DNA of 64,000 bases from Comamonas denitrificans (GTDB lineage: Bacteria; Pseudomonadota; Gammaproteobacteria; Burkholderiales; Burkholderiaceae_C): contig NZ_JAFNME010000001.1 of assembly GCF_017368815.1 (NCBI RefSeq), forward strand, positions 124,001 through 188,000, read 5' to 3'. Positions within the stretch are counted from its first letter, which is position 1; each line of letters opens with the position of its first letter. The translations under genes and the position numbers were made by a program. Shown here in pieces: positions 11,134-20,224 of the stretch. Below the pieces are notes generated by a model that saw only the letters and a program-made list of their open reading frames with translations, was not told the DNA's origin and did not search any database.

Positions 11134-14100
11134 AACCGCAGCGTTTGCGCTGGACCCCCTTGGCCGTGTGCCTGGGGGCCTGGGGCCTGGGCGCGGTACA
11201 GGCCCAGGCCCAGCCCCCGCTGCCAGCAGTCAGCCCGGCCCCGCCGCTGCGCTTGGCCTCGGGTCTGGCCTTTAGCCTTGCGCTGGGCGAAGCCGCCGCC
11301 CCCAAGCGCCCGGGCCGCGCAGCGGCCGTGGCGCAGCAGGTGCGCTTGGCACCGTCGCCTGAGCTGGAGCAAAACCGGGGCAGTGCCGCTGCGGGCGTGG
11401 AGGATTTATTGCGCAATGCCCGCCGTTGGTTGGTTCAGGGGCGTGTGGATTTGGCCCGGCAGAACATTGAAAAACTCCTCTTGGCCAACCCCCAATCGCC
11501 TGCCGGTTGGGCCGAGCTGGGCAATATCGCACTGCTGGAGCAGCAACCCGAGGAAGCGCAAAAAATCCTCGATCGCCTGCGCCAGCAACACCCGCAAGCG
11601 CCGGCAACCCACGACCTGGCCGCCCTGGTGCGCGTGTACGGGGCCGAGCAAGAGGAATTGGCCCGCATGCGCCTGCTGGCCCGTGCCGGCCGGGAAAAAG
11701 AAGCGGCTGAAATTGCCCGCGCCTTGTTCCCGGATGGCCCGCCGCAAACGGGCACCTTGGGCACGGAGTACTACCGCATCGTTGCGCGCACCGATCTGGG
11801 GCCCCAAGCCAGCAGCGCCACGCGCCAGGCGGCGCAAAGCATGTACGAGCAGACGGGGGAGCTGGAATACCGCCTGATCGCCTTGGAGATTGACCAAGCC
11901 CAAGGCGCACCGGCGCTGCCCTTGGCGCAGGCCGTGGAACCACTGGCGGGCCAGCCCGGAATCGACCCCTACCGGCTGCGCGATGTATGGCGGCGCATTC
12001 TGGAGCGCCTGCCAGCCAGCGTGGCCGCCCAGCAGCGGCTCAAAGCCTACCTGCGGCGCTACCCCGACGATACGGCCGTGGCCGAGCTGCTCCAACAAGC
12101 CCAAGACCCCATCAACCTGAGCTTGGCTGCGGCCGAGCAAGCCTTGGAGGCGGACAACACGGCCCAGGCCGAAGCCTATCTGCACACCGTGCTCAAGCAG
12201 CGCCCCCAAGCGCCGCAGGCCCTGGGAATGCTGGGGCAAATCCGTTTTCGCCAATCGCGCTATGCCGAGGCGCAGCAATTGCTGGGCTTGGCAGCGCAGC
12301 ACTCCGACGAAGAAAAATGGCGCGATCTGTTGGCATCGGCCCGGTTCTGGGGGCTGTTGCAGCAAGCCGATACCGCCCAGGCCACCGGGCAGTTGGAGCA
12401 GGCTGCGGCCTGGGCCACCCAGGCGCTGCGCCTGCAGCCAACCAATGCCGAGGCGTTTGTCACCCTGGGCCAAATCCGCGCCGAGCAAGGCCAGGCCGAA
12501 GTGGCACGGCAGTTATTTCGCCAAGCCCTGGTGCTTGAGCCTGGGCACAGCGGTGCGTTGCGCAGTATGGTCGGCTTGTTGATTCGTGCTGGGCGCTTGG
12601 AAGCGGCCCAGGCGGCTTTGGACGAATATGGCCAATACGCCAACACCAGTGCGGACAGCCGTGCCTTGCGCAACGGGCTGCGGGCAACGGTGCTCAGTGC
12701 CCAGGCCGATCTGTTGGTGGCCAAAGCACAACCGGGGGCCGCTTTGCGCCTGTTGGAAGAAGCCGCCGATTTCACCCCCGCCGACCCGTGGCTGCGCCAC
12801 CGCATCGCCCGCATTTACCTGGAACTTGCCCAGCCGCACGAGGCGCTGCAAGTCATGGACGAAGGCATGGCCCACGATGACCGTTCGGTTGAAATGCGCT
12901 TTGCCCGGGCCTTGATCCGCAATGCCGCCAATGATTACGCCGGGGCGGTTCAAGATTTAGAGCATGTACCGCTTGCACAGCGTACAGATGCTATGCAATC
13001 ACTCCTTAAATCATCGACAGTGCAAGCGAAAATAGCTTCAATAAACAAAGCAGGGGCCAATGCAGCAGCCCTGCTGGCCGAGGCTGAAAACACCGCTGGC
13101 GATGATGACCGCCTGCTTTGGGCCGTGGCCAATGCCTGGTTTGACCAGGGCGAAGCGGCCCAGGCGGTGGCGGTGTTTGACCGCCTGGCCCAGCGCCTGG
13201 GCGGCCCAGACAAGCTGCCCCCCGCCGTGCGCTTAGACCATGCGGCCTTGTTCGCACGGGCGCGGCAGGCGGCGATGGATGAGCGCCTGGCCACGCTGTT
13301 GCCCGCCTTGCACGCCCTGCCGGGCTGGGAGGCCCCCGAAGCCCAACGCTTGGCCGAACTGACGCTGACCCACCGCGAACGCGCCGTGGAGGCCTTGGCC
13401 GCCGCAGGGCAACTGCCCCAGGCGCGTGCGCTGGCCAGCGCCCCCCTGTGGGGGCTGCAGCACCTGCCCCCTGGCCAGGCTGACTTGGGCCAAGGCCGCC
13501 TGCACCTGGCTGCCAACGATTGGGCCCAGGCCGAGCACGCCTTGCGCAAAGCCCAAGCCGCCTTGCCCGACAACCCCGAGGTGCGCCTGGCCCTGGGCGA
13601 TGCCTATGCCCGCCAAGGCCAGCGCCAGGCCGCGTATGCGCAAGCCCAGTGGCTGCAGGCGCATTTGCCCCAAAGCGCCACCACCGACCAATTGGCTTTG
13701 CTGCGCCTGCTGCAGCGCATTCCTGCGCTGGAGGCGGCCAACGCCCTGGCGCAAAAGCTGCTGGCCACCGCGCCCCAAGACATCCCCGTGCTGCTGCACG
13801 CCGCCCGCCTGGAGCGGGCGCAAGACCGCTACGCCCAGGCGCTGGGCCACTTCCAGACCGCGCAAAAACAAGAGCGCCAAACGCAGGAAGACAGTGCGTA
13901 CATCGCCGAAAACATTGCCGCCATTGAAGCGCGTCGCCAAGCCTGGATCGAGACCGGCGTGGTGCGGGTGGGCAAATCTTCGACCGAGGGCATCTCTTCT
14001 TTGCACGGCCACGAAATCCCCACCGTGGCCTGGTGGCCCAAAGGCTATGCGGGGCACTACTTTTTGCATGCCGACCGGGTGCAGCTCAATGCCGGGGGCT

Positions 14101-15065
14101 TGCCCTTGGCCCAAAGCGATGCCTTGGAATATGGCCAAGTGGCCGCCTGGCCCAGCAGCGCCTACCCCACCTCGCCCGGCACGCCGCGCGGCCATGGGAT
14201 GAACCTGGGTTTTGGCTACCGGGGCACGGGCCTGGAGTGGGATGTGGGCGTGATTGGCGCGGGCATGCCGGTGACCAACTTGGTGGGCGGTGTCTCGTAC
14301 GGGGAGTGGAATGAGGATTTCAACTACCGCGTTGAGCTATCGCGCCGCCCAATTACTGGCAGCCTGCTGTCCTACGCCGGGGCGCACGACCCGATCACCG
14401 GCAACACCTGGGGCGGGGTGGTCGCCACTGGCCTCAGTGGCCGGGTGGGCCGGCCGATGGGGCCGGTGAGCACCTCGCTGTCGGCCAGTTTTGCCGTGCT
14501 GCAAGGCAAAAACGTGCAAAACAACACCCGCTTGCAATTGCGGGCGGCCGCAGACCGCGATGTGTGGCAGGGAAAGTACAGCACGGTCAATGCCGGGCTG
14601 GCCCTGTCGTACTGGAGCTATGGCAAAGACCTGTCGGAGTACACCTGGGGCCATGGGGGCTACTACAGCCCGAAAAACTACCTTTCCCTGAGCCTGCCCA
14701 TCGAGTGGGGCGGGCGGCGCAACAAACTCACCTGGCTGGTGCGCGGGGCGCTGTCGTTCTCTAGCAGCTCCAGCCAGGCCAGCCCTTACTACCCCGGCAG
14801 TGCCGCACTGCAAGGGCAGGCCCAGGCGCAAGGCGTTTCCCCTTTCTTTGACGGGGGGCGCAGCAGTGGGCTAGGGCGCTCCTTGCGCAGCGTGGTGGAG
14901 TACCAAGTCACCCGCAATCTGGCCCTGGGGGCGCAGCTGTCGCTGGACCGCTCGGCGTACTACGCCCCCACCAATGCCCTGCTGTACATGCGCTGGCTCA
15001 TTGACCCGGTGCGCGCGCCCTTGGCGGACCGACCGCGCCCAGTGCAGCCCTATTCGGATTTTTGA
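11130..15065 (+). CDS. bcsC: Cellulose synthase outer-membrane/TPR subunit BcsC
   Basis: 1311 aa. A signal peptide is followed by a long alpha-helical array of TPR repeats (about residues 90-950; examples are WAELGNIALLEQQPEEA and AEAFVTLGQIRAEQGQAEVA). A C-terminal BcsC barrel domain runs from about residue 1000, with aromatic-rich beta strands and a final strand region ending QPYSDF. BcsC carries the glucan through the peptidoglycan and outer membrane. The ATG at 11130 overlaps the bcsZ stop in an ATGA, preceded by GGGGAGA. A less GC-rich stretch near 12955-13060 encodes an inter-repeat segment and may be a repeat-derived in-frame insertion. Confidence 0.93.
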   Translation: MKPQRLRWTPLAVCLGAWGLGAVQAQAQPPLPAVSPAPPLRLASGLAFSLALGEAAAPKRPGRAAAVAQQVRLAPSPELEQNRGSAAAGVEDLLRNARRWLVQGRVDLARQNIEKLLLANPQSPAGWAELGNIALLEQQPEEAQKILDRLRQQHPQAPATHDLAALVRVYGAEQEELARMRLLARAGREKEAAEIARALFPDGPPQTGTLGTEYYRIVARTDLGPQASSATRQAAQSMYEQTGELEYRLIALEIDQAQGAPALPLAQAVEPLAGQPGIDPYRLRDVWRRILERLPASVAAQQRLKAYLRRYPDDTAVAELLQQAQDPINLSLAAAEQALEADNTAQAEAYLHTVLKQRPQAPQALGMLGQIRFRQSRYAEAQQLLGLAAQHSDEEKWRDLLASARFWGLLQQADTAQATGQLEQAAAWATQALRLQPTNAEAFVTLGQIRAEQGQAEVARQLFRQALVLEPGHSGALRSMVGLLIRAGRLEAAQAALDEYGQYANTSADSRALRNGLRATVLSAQADLLVAKAQPGAALRLLEEAADFTPADPWLRHRIARIYLELAQPHEALQVMDEGMAHDDRSVEMRFARALIRNAANDYAGAVQDLEHVPLAQRTDAMQSLLKSSTVQAKIASINKAGANAAALLAEAENTAGDDDRLLWAVANAWFDQGEAAQAVAVFDRLAQRLGGPDKLPPAVRLDHAALFARARQAAMDERLATLLPALHALPGWEAPEAQRLAELTLTHRERAVEALAAAGQLPQARALASAPLWGLQHLPPGQADLGQGRLHLAANDWAQAEHALRKAQAALPDNPEVRLALGDAYARQGQRQAAYAQAQWLQAHLPQSATTDQLALLRLLQRIPALEAANALAQKLLATAPQDIPVLLHAARLERAQDRYAQALGHFQTAQKQERQTQEDSAYIAENIAAIEARRQAWIETGVVRVGKSSTEGISSLHGHEIPTVAWWPKGYAGHYFLHADRVQLNAGGLPLAQSDALEYGQVAAWPSSAYPTSPGTPRGHGMNLGFGYRGTGLEWDVGVIGAGMPVTNLVGGVSYGEWNEDFNYRVELSRRPITGSLLSYAGAHDPITGNTWGGVVATGLSGRVGRPMGPVSTSLSASFAVLQGKNVQNNTRLQLRAAADRDVWQGKYSTVNAGLALSYWSYGKDLSEYTWGHGGYYSPKNYLSLSLPIEWGGRRNKLTWLVRGALSFSSSSSQASPYYPGSAALQGQAQAQGVSPFFDGGRSSGLGRSLRSVVEYQVTRNLALGAQLSLDRSAYYAPTNALLYMRWLIDPVRAPLADRPRPVQPYSDF

Positions 15066-15066
15066 G

Positions 15067-16869
15067 ATGGCAAACACTATGACGGCAAGAAAAGACAGGC
15101 GCTCGTGGTGGCAGCGTTTTTGGCGGGTTGCGGCCCAACCGGCCCAGCCGGTGTCGGTGGGCATGGATGGCCTGCCCGCTGGGGTGGGGGTGCTGCCTGC
15201 GGGCGCGCCCGCTGTGCTGTTGGCCGCCGATGAAGCCAGCAGCCAAGTGTGGGGGCCCTTGGTGCTGCAAAGTTTGCTGGCCGCTGGCCCGGTGCTGGTG
15301 TTGGCGAGCAGCGCCCAGCAGGCCGATGCCCTGTGGCAGCACGCCCCTTTGCGCCAAGCCTATGCGGCGGGTCAGTTGCAAGTGATGCTGTTCCCGGCCA
15401 AGCAACAAGCCTTGCTGCGCCAAGAAAATTTGGGGGCCTGGGCCAGCGAAGTGCGCCGCGCGGGCTTAGCCGCTGGGGCGAGTCTGTGCGTTTTGGATGC
15501 CCGGGCCATGCTCTCGGGCGCATCGCAAGCGCAACTGCGCAGTTTGGGCGGGCAGCTGCGCCGCTTTGCCAAACGCCACGCCTGGCCCATCGTGCTGATG
15601 CTGCCCTTGGCCCCCCCAGCCAGTGCGGGGGGCGCTGCCCTGCAGGCCTCTTTGGCCGAGGCGGAACAGCTGGCCAGCGCGGCCCGTTCGGCCAGCCTGG
15701 GCCTGGGCCATGTGGCCACGCTGGAGCACACCGGCGACCATCCAGTGTTGGCCCTGCACAGTTGGGATGGCCCCCAGGGGATGGTGTTTCATATGCGCTA
15801 TGACCTGCAACTGCAGGCCGGGCGGTTGTGCTATGCGGGCAGCTACTCGCATGGCGAAGTGCCGGTGCTGGTGCAAGCGCCCGATCTGGAGGTGGTGTAC
15901 ACCACCACCGCCTGCGTGCCCCCGCCCATTGAGGTGCCCGCGCACTGGGTGGTGCTGCCCGACTGGGCCGCCTTAGAACACGCTGCCCAGCAGGCCAAGG
16001 GGGCCACGGTGCTGCTGGATGTGGGCGATCCGCAGGCCTTTGATGCCTTGTGCGCCCTGGTGTACCGCCTGCGCAGCCGCTTGGCCCCCAGCGTCAAAAT
16101 CATTGTGCGCGAGACCTCGGGCAAATTGCGCGCGCACAGCGAGCAGGCTTTGCTGCACTTGGGGGTCACGGCGGTGGCCTACCGCGAGCTGGGTTTTGCC
16201 CGCTTGCTGCGCATGATTGCCTCGGCACGCACCTTGGTCCACACCCAACCAGTGCAAGGCACGATGGAGCAGGTGCTGGGGGCCTTTGCCCCCGCCCATG
16301 TGCGCGGCTACCAAGCCCCGGCGGCGTTTGAACAAGCGGCCCGCCAGATGCTGCAGCGCAGCCGGGCGGTGGGGTTGGTCCATTCTCTGGTGCATTTGCA
16401 GCTGTTGCCCCGAATTGCCCATGTGGACGCACTCCAAGCCTGTCGCGTTTTGCGCAATGGGGACTTGGTCACCGCCGATGCCCAGGGGTTGCAGCTCTTT
16501 TTATTCGCCTGTACGCCTTCGGATGTGCCCTACGCCCTGAACAATATGTTTGCCCTGCCGCTGGAGCAATTGTTTGCGGCGCAAACGGTCGATAGCTCCG
16601 AGGTCGGCATTGCCCATGCCTTGCAGCAATTGCGCACCCAGGCCGCACGCTTGCCGGATTACACGGTGGCCTTGCAGGCGGCAGCCGCTGCGGTGGTCGA
16701 TCTTGCTGTTGAGCCTGCCGCAGCCCCTGTGGTGGCGGCAGCACCGGCGGCAATGACGCTGCTGCCGCCGATGGCCCCCCCGCCGCCCCAGACAGAGCGT
16801 GCCGCACAGCCTTGGCGTGCCCACCCGATTGGGCGGCGCAGCACAAAAATTTTGGAGTCCAGTGTATGA
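15067..16869 (+). CDS. bcsE: Cellulose biosynthesis c-di-GMP-binding protein BcsE
   Basis: 600 aa, cytosolic. It matches BcsE in layout: a degenerate ATPase-like N-terminal domain (about 20-230), then a GIL region. Near residue 470 the segment LRNGDLVTADAQG contains the RxGD motif that binds cyclic di-GMP in the GIL domain, by analogy with the GGDEF I-site. A preceding RETSGKLRAHSEQAL helix fits the REC*-like part. BcsE raises cellulose output and recruits BcsF and the synthase. The C-terminal 80 residues are Ala/Pro-rich and probably disordered. The start is 1 base after the bcsC stop codon; the stop overlaps bcsF. Confidence 0.88.
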   Translation: MANTMTARKDRRSWWQRFWRVAAQPAQPVSVGMDGLPAGVGVLPAGAPAVLLAADEASSQVWGPLVLQSLLAAGPVLVLASSAQQADALWQHAPLRQAYAAGQLQVMLFPAKQQALLRQENLGAWASEVRRAGLAAGASLCVLDARAMLSGASQAQLRSLGGQLRRFAKRHAWPIVLMLPLAPPASAGGAALQASLAEAEQLASAARSASLGLGHVATLEHTGDHPVLALHSWDGPQGMVFHMRYDLQLQAGRLCYAGSYSHGEVPVLVQAPDLEVVYTTTACVPPPIEVPAHWVVLPDWAALEHAAQQAKGATVLLDVGDPQAFDALCALVYRLRSRLAPSVKIIVRETSGKLRAHSEQALLHLGVTAVAYRELGFARLLRMIASARTLVHTQPVQGTMEQVLGAFAPAHVRGYQAPAAFEQAARQMLQRSRAVGLVHSLVHLQLLPRIAHVDALQACRVLRNGDLVTADAQGLQLFLFACTPSDVPYALNNMFALPLEQLFAAQTVDSSEVGIAHALQQLRTQAARLPDYTVALQAAAAAVVDLAVEPAAAPVVAAAPAAMTLLPPMAPPPPQTERAAQPWRAHPIGRRSTKILESSV

Positions 16870-17021
16870 GCGGTTGGTATTTGGCCCTGGGCCTAACCCT
16901 GGGAGCCGCGTTGGGCACCATCGCCTGGCGCCACGGTGGTTTGTCGGCCTTGTCCCGCAGGCCCCGGTATTTGCAACCCTACCGCATGCCTGCCGAGCGT
17001 GCGCCTGGGCAGCCGGAGTAA
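16866..17021 (+). CDS. bcsF: Small membrane protein BcsF
   Basis: A 51-aa protein overlapping the bcsE stop by ATGA. It has one N-terminal transmembrane helix (GWYLALGLTLGAALGTIAW) and a cationic tail containing RRPRYLQPYRMP. That tail resembles the KPRYVKP segment of enterobacterial BcsF. BcsF anchors BcsE to the membrane near BcsG and BcsA. Position between bcsE and bcsQ, size and topology all agree; the call rests on these rather than on strong sequence identity. Confidence 0.72.
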   Translation: MSGWYLALGLTLGAALGTIAWRHGGLSALSRRPRYLQPYRMPAERAPGQPE

Positions 17022-17024
17022 GCC

Positions 17025-17780
17025 ATGCGCACTGTGGCTTTTGTTTCGGCCCTGGGGGGCGTGGGGTGTACCACCTTGGTGGCGCACAGTGCGGCGTTGT
17101 TGGCCGAGCGCGGGCACCCCGTGGTGGCGCTGGAGTTGAGTGCGCAAAACACCCTGGGCCTGTACCTGGGCATGCGCGAGCAACCCCCAACGGGGTGGCA
17201 CAGCGCCGTGCAAGCCGGTGGCTGGTTGGGCGATGCGGCACTGGAAAATGCCGATGGCGTGCGCTTGCTTGCGCATGGCCCGTGCGCTGCCCCGCTGCTC
17301 CTGGCCGCCCCTTGGCTGGTGCAGCAATTGCAGGCGTTGGATGTGCCTGACCCCACGGTGGTTCTGCTGGACACCCCGCCCCTGCCCGCCCCCTTGGCGC
17401 AGCAAGCGCTGGCCTGTGCCGATGTGGTGCTGGTGGTGCTGGACGCGGCTTGGCGTGCCGTGTGCTTGCAAGCGTCTTTGCAGGCCTTGCTGGCCGGTTT
17501 GCAACCACACCAGCGCGTGGGGATGGTGGTCACCGGGGTGGACCCGCGCAGCCCCAGCCGCCGCGATGCCTTGGCCCAGTTGCGCTTGCAGTGGCCTGGG
17601 CAGCTGTTGCCCTACGTCCTGCACCAGGACGAACACCTGCCCCAGGCCCAGGCGCAGGGCCTGTGCGTGCATCAGATGACCCCCTACGCCCAATCCGCCC
17701 ACGACTTGCAAGGCATTGCCAACTGGCTGGAGCAGACCTTGGCCCAGCTGCCGCTGGTGCGGCCCCAAGGAGGTGTTTGA
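17025..17780 (+). CDS. bcsQ: MinD/ParA-like ATPase BcsQ
   Basis: 251 aa. The N terminus MRTVAFVSALGGVGCTTL is a P-loop of the MinD/ParA group in which both lysines are missing (KGGVGKT is expected): the signature Lys is replaced by Ala-Leu and the Walker A Lys by Cys. The same kind of divergence occurs in E. coli BcsQ, where BcsQ works as part of the BcsRQ complex at the synthase. VVLLDTPPLPAP fits Walker B and switch II. It starts 3 bases after bcsF; the stop overlaps the bcsA start. No bcsR is visible. Confidence 0.85.
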   Translation: MRTVAFVSALGGVGCTTLVAHSAALLAERGHPVVALELSAQNTLGLYLGMREQPPTGWHSAVQAGGWLGDAALENADGVRLLAHGPCAAPLLLAAPWLVQQLQALDVPDPTVVLLDTPPLPAPLAQQALACADVVLVVLDAAWRAVCLQASLQALLAGLQPHQRVGMVVTGVDPRSPSRRDALAQLRLQWPGQLLPYVLHQDEHLPQAQAQGLCVHQMTPYAQSAHDLQGIANWLEQTLAQLPLVRPQGGV

Positions 17781-20206
17781 TGGGCTTACGGTACGCCGTT
17801 GCATGGCTGCGCCAGGTGCTGGGGGTGCCACAGGCCGCCCCGTGGTGGCAGTGGGTGTGGCGGGCCTTGGTACTGCCCCCAGAGCAGCGCCCCCAGGGGT
17901 GGCCGTTGTTGGCCTGGCTGGGGCGGCATATTGCTACAGTATTAAGAGCTGTTTCCGTTGCTTTTAATTTGATTTTGGAGCCATTACGCATGACTTTGCG
18001 CGGATTGGATGCGCTAGCAGCTCTTATAAATAAGCCAAAAACCACGGCGCGGATCGAGCGCTCCGTGCAGCTGCTGATGCGGTATCCCAGCCTGCGCTGG
18101 CTGTCTTTGGGCCTGGCCATGGTGGCGGCGGTGATTGTGATGACGACACCGTTCAACTGGTTTGGCCAGCTGTTGTTTTTTATTTTTGCCTGGGCCTTGT
18201 CCTTGGTGGTGCGGCGTTTGCCGGGGCGCTTTCCCGCGCTGGCCCTGGCGGCCATCAGTTTGCTGGCCACCGGCCGCTATGCCTGGTGGCGCGTGACGAC
18301 GACGCTGGAGTTTGAGACCTTGGCGCAAGCCGTTTTGGGCTATGGCTTGCTGGCGGCCGAGGCCTACACCTGGCTGATCGTGGTGTTGGGTTTTATTCAG
18401 ACGGCGTGGCCGCTCAAGCGTGCGCCGGCCCCTTTGCAAGGCGCAGCCCAGTCCTGGCCCACCGTGGATGTGTTCATTCCCACTTACAACGAGCCGCTGT
18501 CCGTCGTGCGCCCGACGGTGCTGGCGGCCATGGCGTTGGATTGGCCGGCCGATCGCTTCAAGGTCTATCTCCTGGACGATGGTCGGCGCGAGGAATTTCG
18601 GGCGTTTGCGGCCGAAGTGGGGGTGCAGTACATCATCCGCCCGGACAACCACCACGCCAAGGCGGGCAACCTGAACCACGCCTTGCAGAAAACCGATGGG
18701 GAGCTGGTCGCCATTTTTGACTGCGACCACCTGCCCACGCGCTCGTTCTTGAAAACCGCCGTCGGCTGGTTTCAGCGCGATCCAAAATGCGCCATGCTGC
18801 AAACGCCGCACCATTTCTTCTCGCCCGACCCGTTTGAGCGCAACCTGGGCACCTTTCGGCGCGTGCCCAATGAAGGGGCCTTGTTTTATGGCCTGATTCA
18901 AGATGGCAACGATTTTTGGAATGCCACGTTTTTCTGCGGCTCGTGCGCCGTGATTCGCCGCGAGCCATTGATGGAAGTGGGCGGCATTGCCGTTGAAACC
19001 GTGACCGAAGATGCGCACACCGCCCTCAAGCTGCACCGCCGGGGCTACACCACGGCCTATATCAACGAAGCCCAGGCGGCGGGTCTGGCCACAGAAAGCC
19101 TGTCGGCCCACGTCGGCCAGCGCATTCGCTGGGCGCGGGGCATGGCACAGATTTTCCGCACCGACAACCCCCTGCTGGGCAAGGGACTGACGCTGTGGCA
19201 GCGCATTTGCTACAGCAATGCCATGCTGCACTTTTTCTTTGGGCTGCCGCGCTTGGTGTTTTTGACGGCCCCCATGGCGTATTTGTTTTTCCACATCTAC
19301 ATCATTCACGCGCATGCGTTTTTGCTGGCGCTGTATGTGCTGCCTTACATCGTGCAAGCCGGGGTGGCCAACGCCCACGTACAAGGCAAATACCGCCACA
19401 CCTTCTGGGCCGAGGTGTACGAGACGGTGCTGGCCTGGTACGTGGCCCTGCCCACCACCTTGGCCATCATCAACCCCAAGCTGGGCAAGTTCAACGTCAC
19501 GGCCAAGGGTGGGCTGGTGGAGCGCTCCTACTTTGACTGGACCACCTCCTTGCCCTACACCATCTTGATGGTGCTCAACATCGCCGCCTTTGGCGTGGGC
19601 CTGGTGCGCCTGTTTTGGTGGAACACCGACGAGACTTCCACGGTGGTGATGAACTTGATTTGGACCGCCTACAGCCTGTTCATGCTGGGGGCCGCCGTTG
19701 GCGTGGCCGCGGAAGCGCGCCAGGTGCGCAAAATGCACCGGGTCGCTGCCACCTTGCCCGCCACCTTGTACCTGCCCGATGGCCGCGTCCTGCACGCCAC
19801 GTGCACCGACTATTCCCTCAGTGGCCTGGGGCTGCAGCTGGAGCAATTGGATCTGGCACAGTGGCAGGCCTTGCCCGTGGGCAGCGAGGTGCATGTCGGC
19901 CTGTGGTGGGACGATTGCGAACACGCCTTCTCCGCCAAGGTCATGCTCGATCCGGGCCGGGGCACGCTGGGCGTGGAGTTTGAAAACCTCTCGAAAGAGC
20001 AGCAAATCGCCCTGGTGCAGTGCACCTTTGCCCGCCCCGACTCCTGGACGCACTGGAATGACAACCAGGAACCAGACCGCCCGCTGCTGGGGCTGCAGGA
20101 AATTACCCACCTGGGTGCCCAGGGCTACCACACCATTTGGACGGCCCTGAAAAACCAGCTGCGCGATCGCTTCGTGAAAAATCGCCCCGCCTCTGCGCCG
20201 GCTTGA
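17780..20206 (+). CDS. bcsA: Cellulose synthase catalytic subunit BcsA (UDP-forming)
   Basis: 808 aa. After N-terminal transmembrane helices comes the GT2 domain: LLDDGRREEF (about residue 265), FDCDHLPTR with DxD (about 313), VTEDAHT with the TED motif (about 408) and GQRIRWARG with QxxRW (about 446). More helices follow. The C-terminal PilZ domain has RKMHR (RxxxR, about 651) and DYSLSGLG (DxSxxG, about 677) for cyclic-di-GMP binding. The ATG overlaps the bcsQ stop and is preceded by AAGGAGG, the strongest ribosome binding site in the operon. The AT-rich stretch 17930-18040 encodes a segment between the N-terminal region and the first core helices and contains inverted repeats. Confidence 0.96.
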   Translation: MGLRYAVAWLRQVLGVPQAAPWWQWVWRALVLPPEQRPQGWPLLAWLGRHIATVLRAVSVAFNLILEPLRMTLRGLDALAALINKPKTTARIERSVQLLMRYPSLRWLSLGLAMVAAVIVMTTPFNWFGQLLFFIFAWALSLVVRRLPGRFPALALAAISLLATGRYAWWRVTTTLEFETLAQAVLGYGLLAAEAYTWLIVVLGFIQTAWPLKRAPAPLQGAAQSWPTVDVFIPTYNEPLSVVRPTVLAAMALDWPADRFKVYLLDDGRREEFRAFAAEVGVQYIIRPDNHHAKAGNLNHALQKTDGELVAIFDCDHLPTRSFLKTAVGWFQRDPKCAMLQTPHHFFSPDPFERNLGTFRRVPNEGALFYGLIQDGNDFWNATFFCGSCAVIRREPLMEVGGIAVETVTEDAHTALKLHRRGYTTAYINEAQAAGLATESLSAHVGQRIRWARGMAQIFRTDNPLLGKGLTLWQRICYSNAMLHFFFGLPRLVFLTAPMAYLFFHIYIIHAHAFLLALYVLPYIVQAGVANAHVQGKYRHTFWAEVYETVLAWYVALPTTLAIINPKLGKFNVTAKGGLVERSYFDWTTSLPYTILMVLNIAAFGVGLVRLFWWNTDETSTVVMNLIWTAYSLFMLGAAVGVAAEARQVRKMHRVAATLPATLYLPDGRVLHATCTDYSLSGLGLQLEQLDLAQWQALPVGSEVHVGLWWDDCEHAFSAKVMLDPGRGTLGVEFENLSKEQQIALVQCTFARPDSWTHWNDNQEPDRPLLGLQEITHLGAQGYHTIWTALKNQLRDRFVKNRPASAPA
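17944..18025. repeat. Palindromic AT-rich repeat lying in frame inside bcsA
   Basis: Inverted arms AAGAGCTG (17944-17951) and CAGCTCTT (18018-18025) flank about 66 bases of lower GC than the rest of bcsA. The right arm sits in GCGCTAGCAGCTCTTATAA, matching the dispersed repeat core. The insert keeps the frame and encodes a hydrophobic and basic segment. Confidence 0.5.
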
Positions 20207-20224
20207 CCCCAACCCACCCCCACC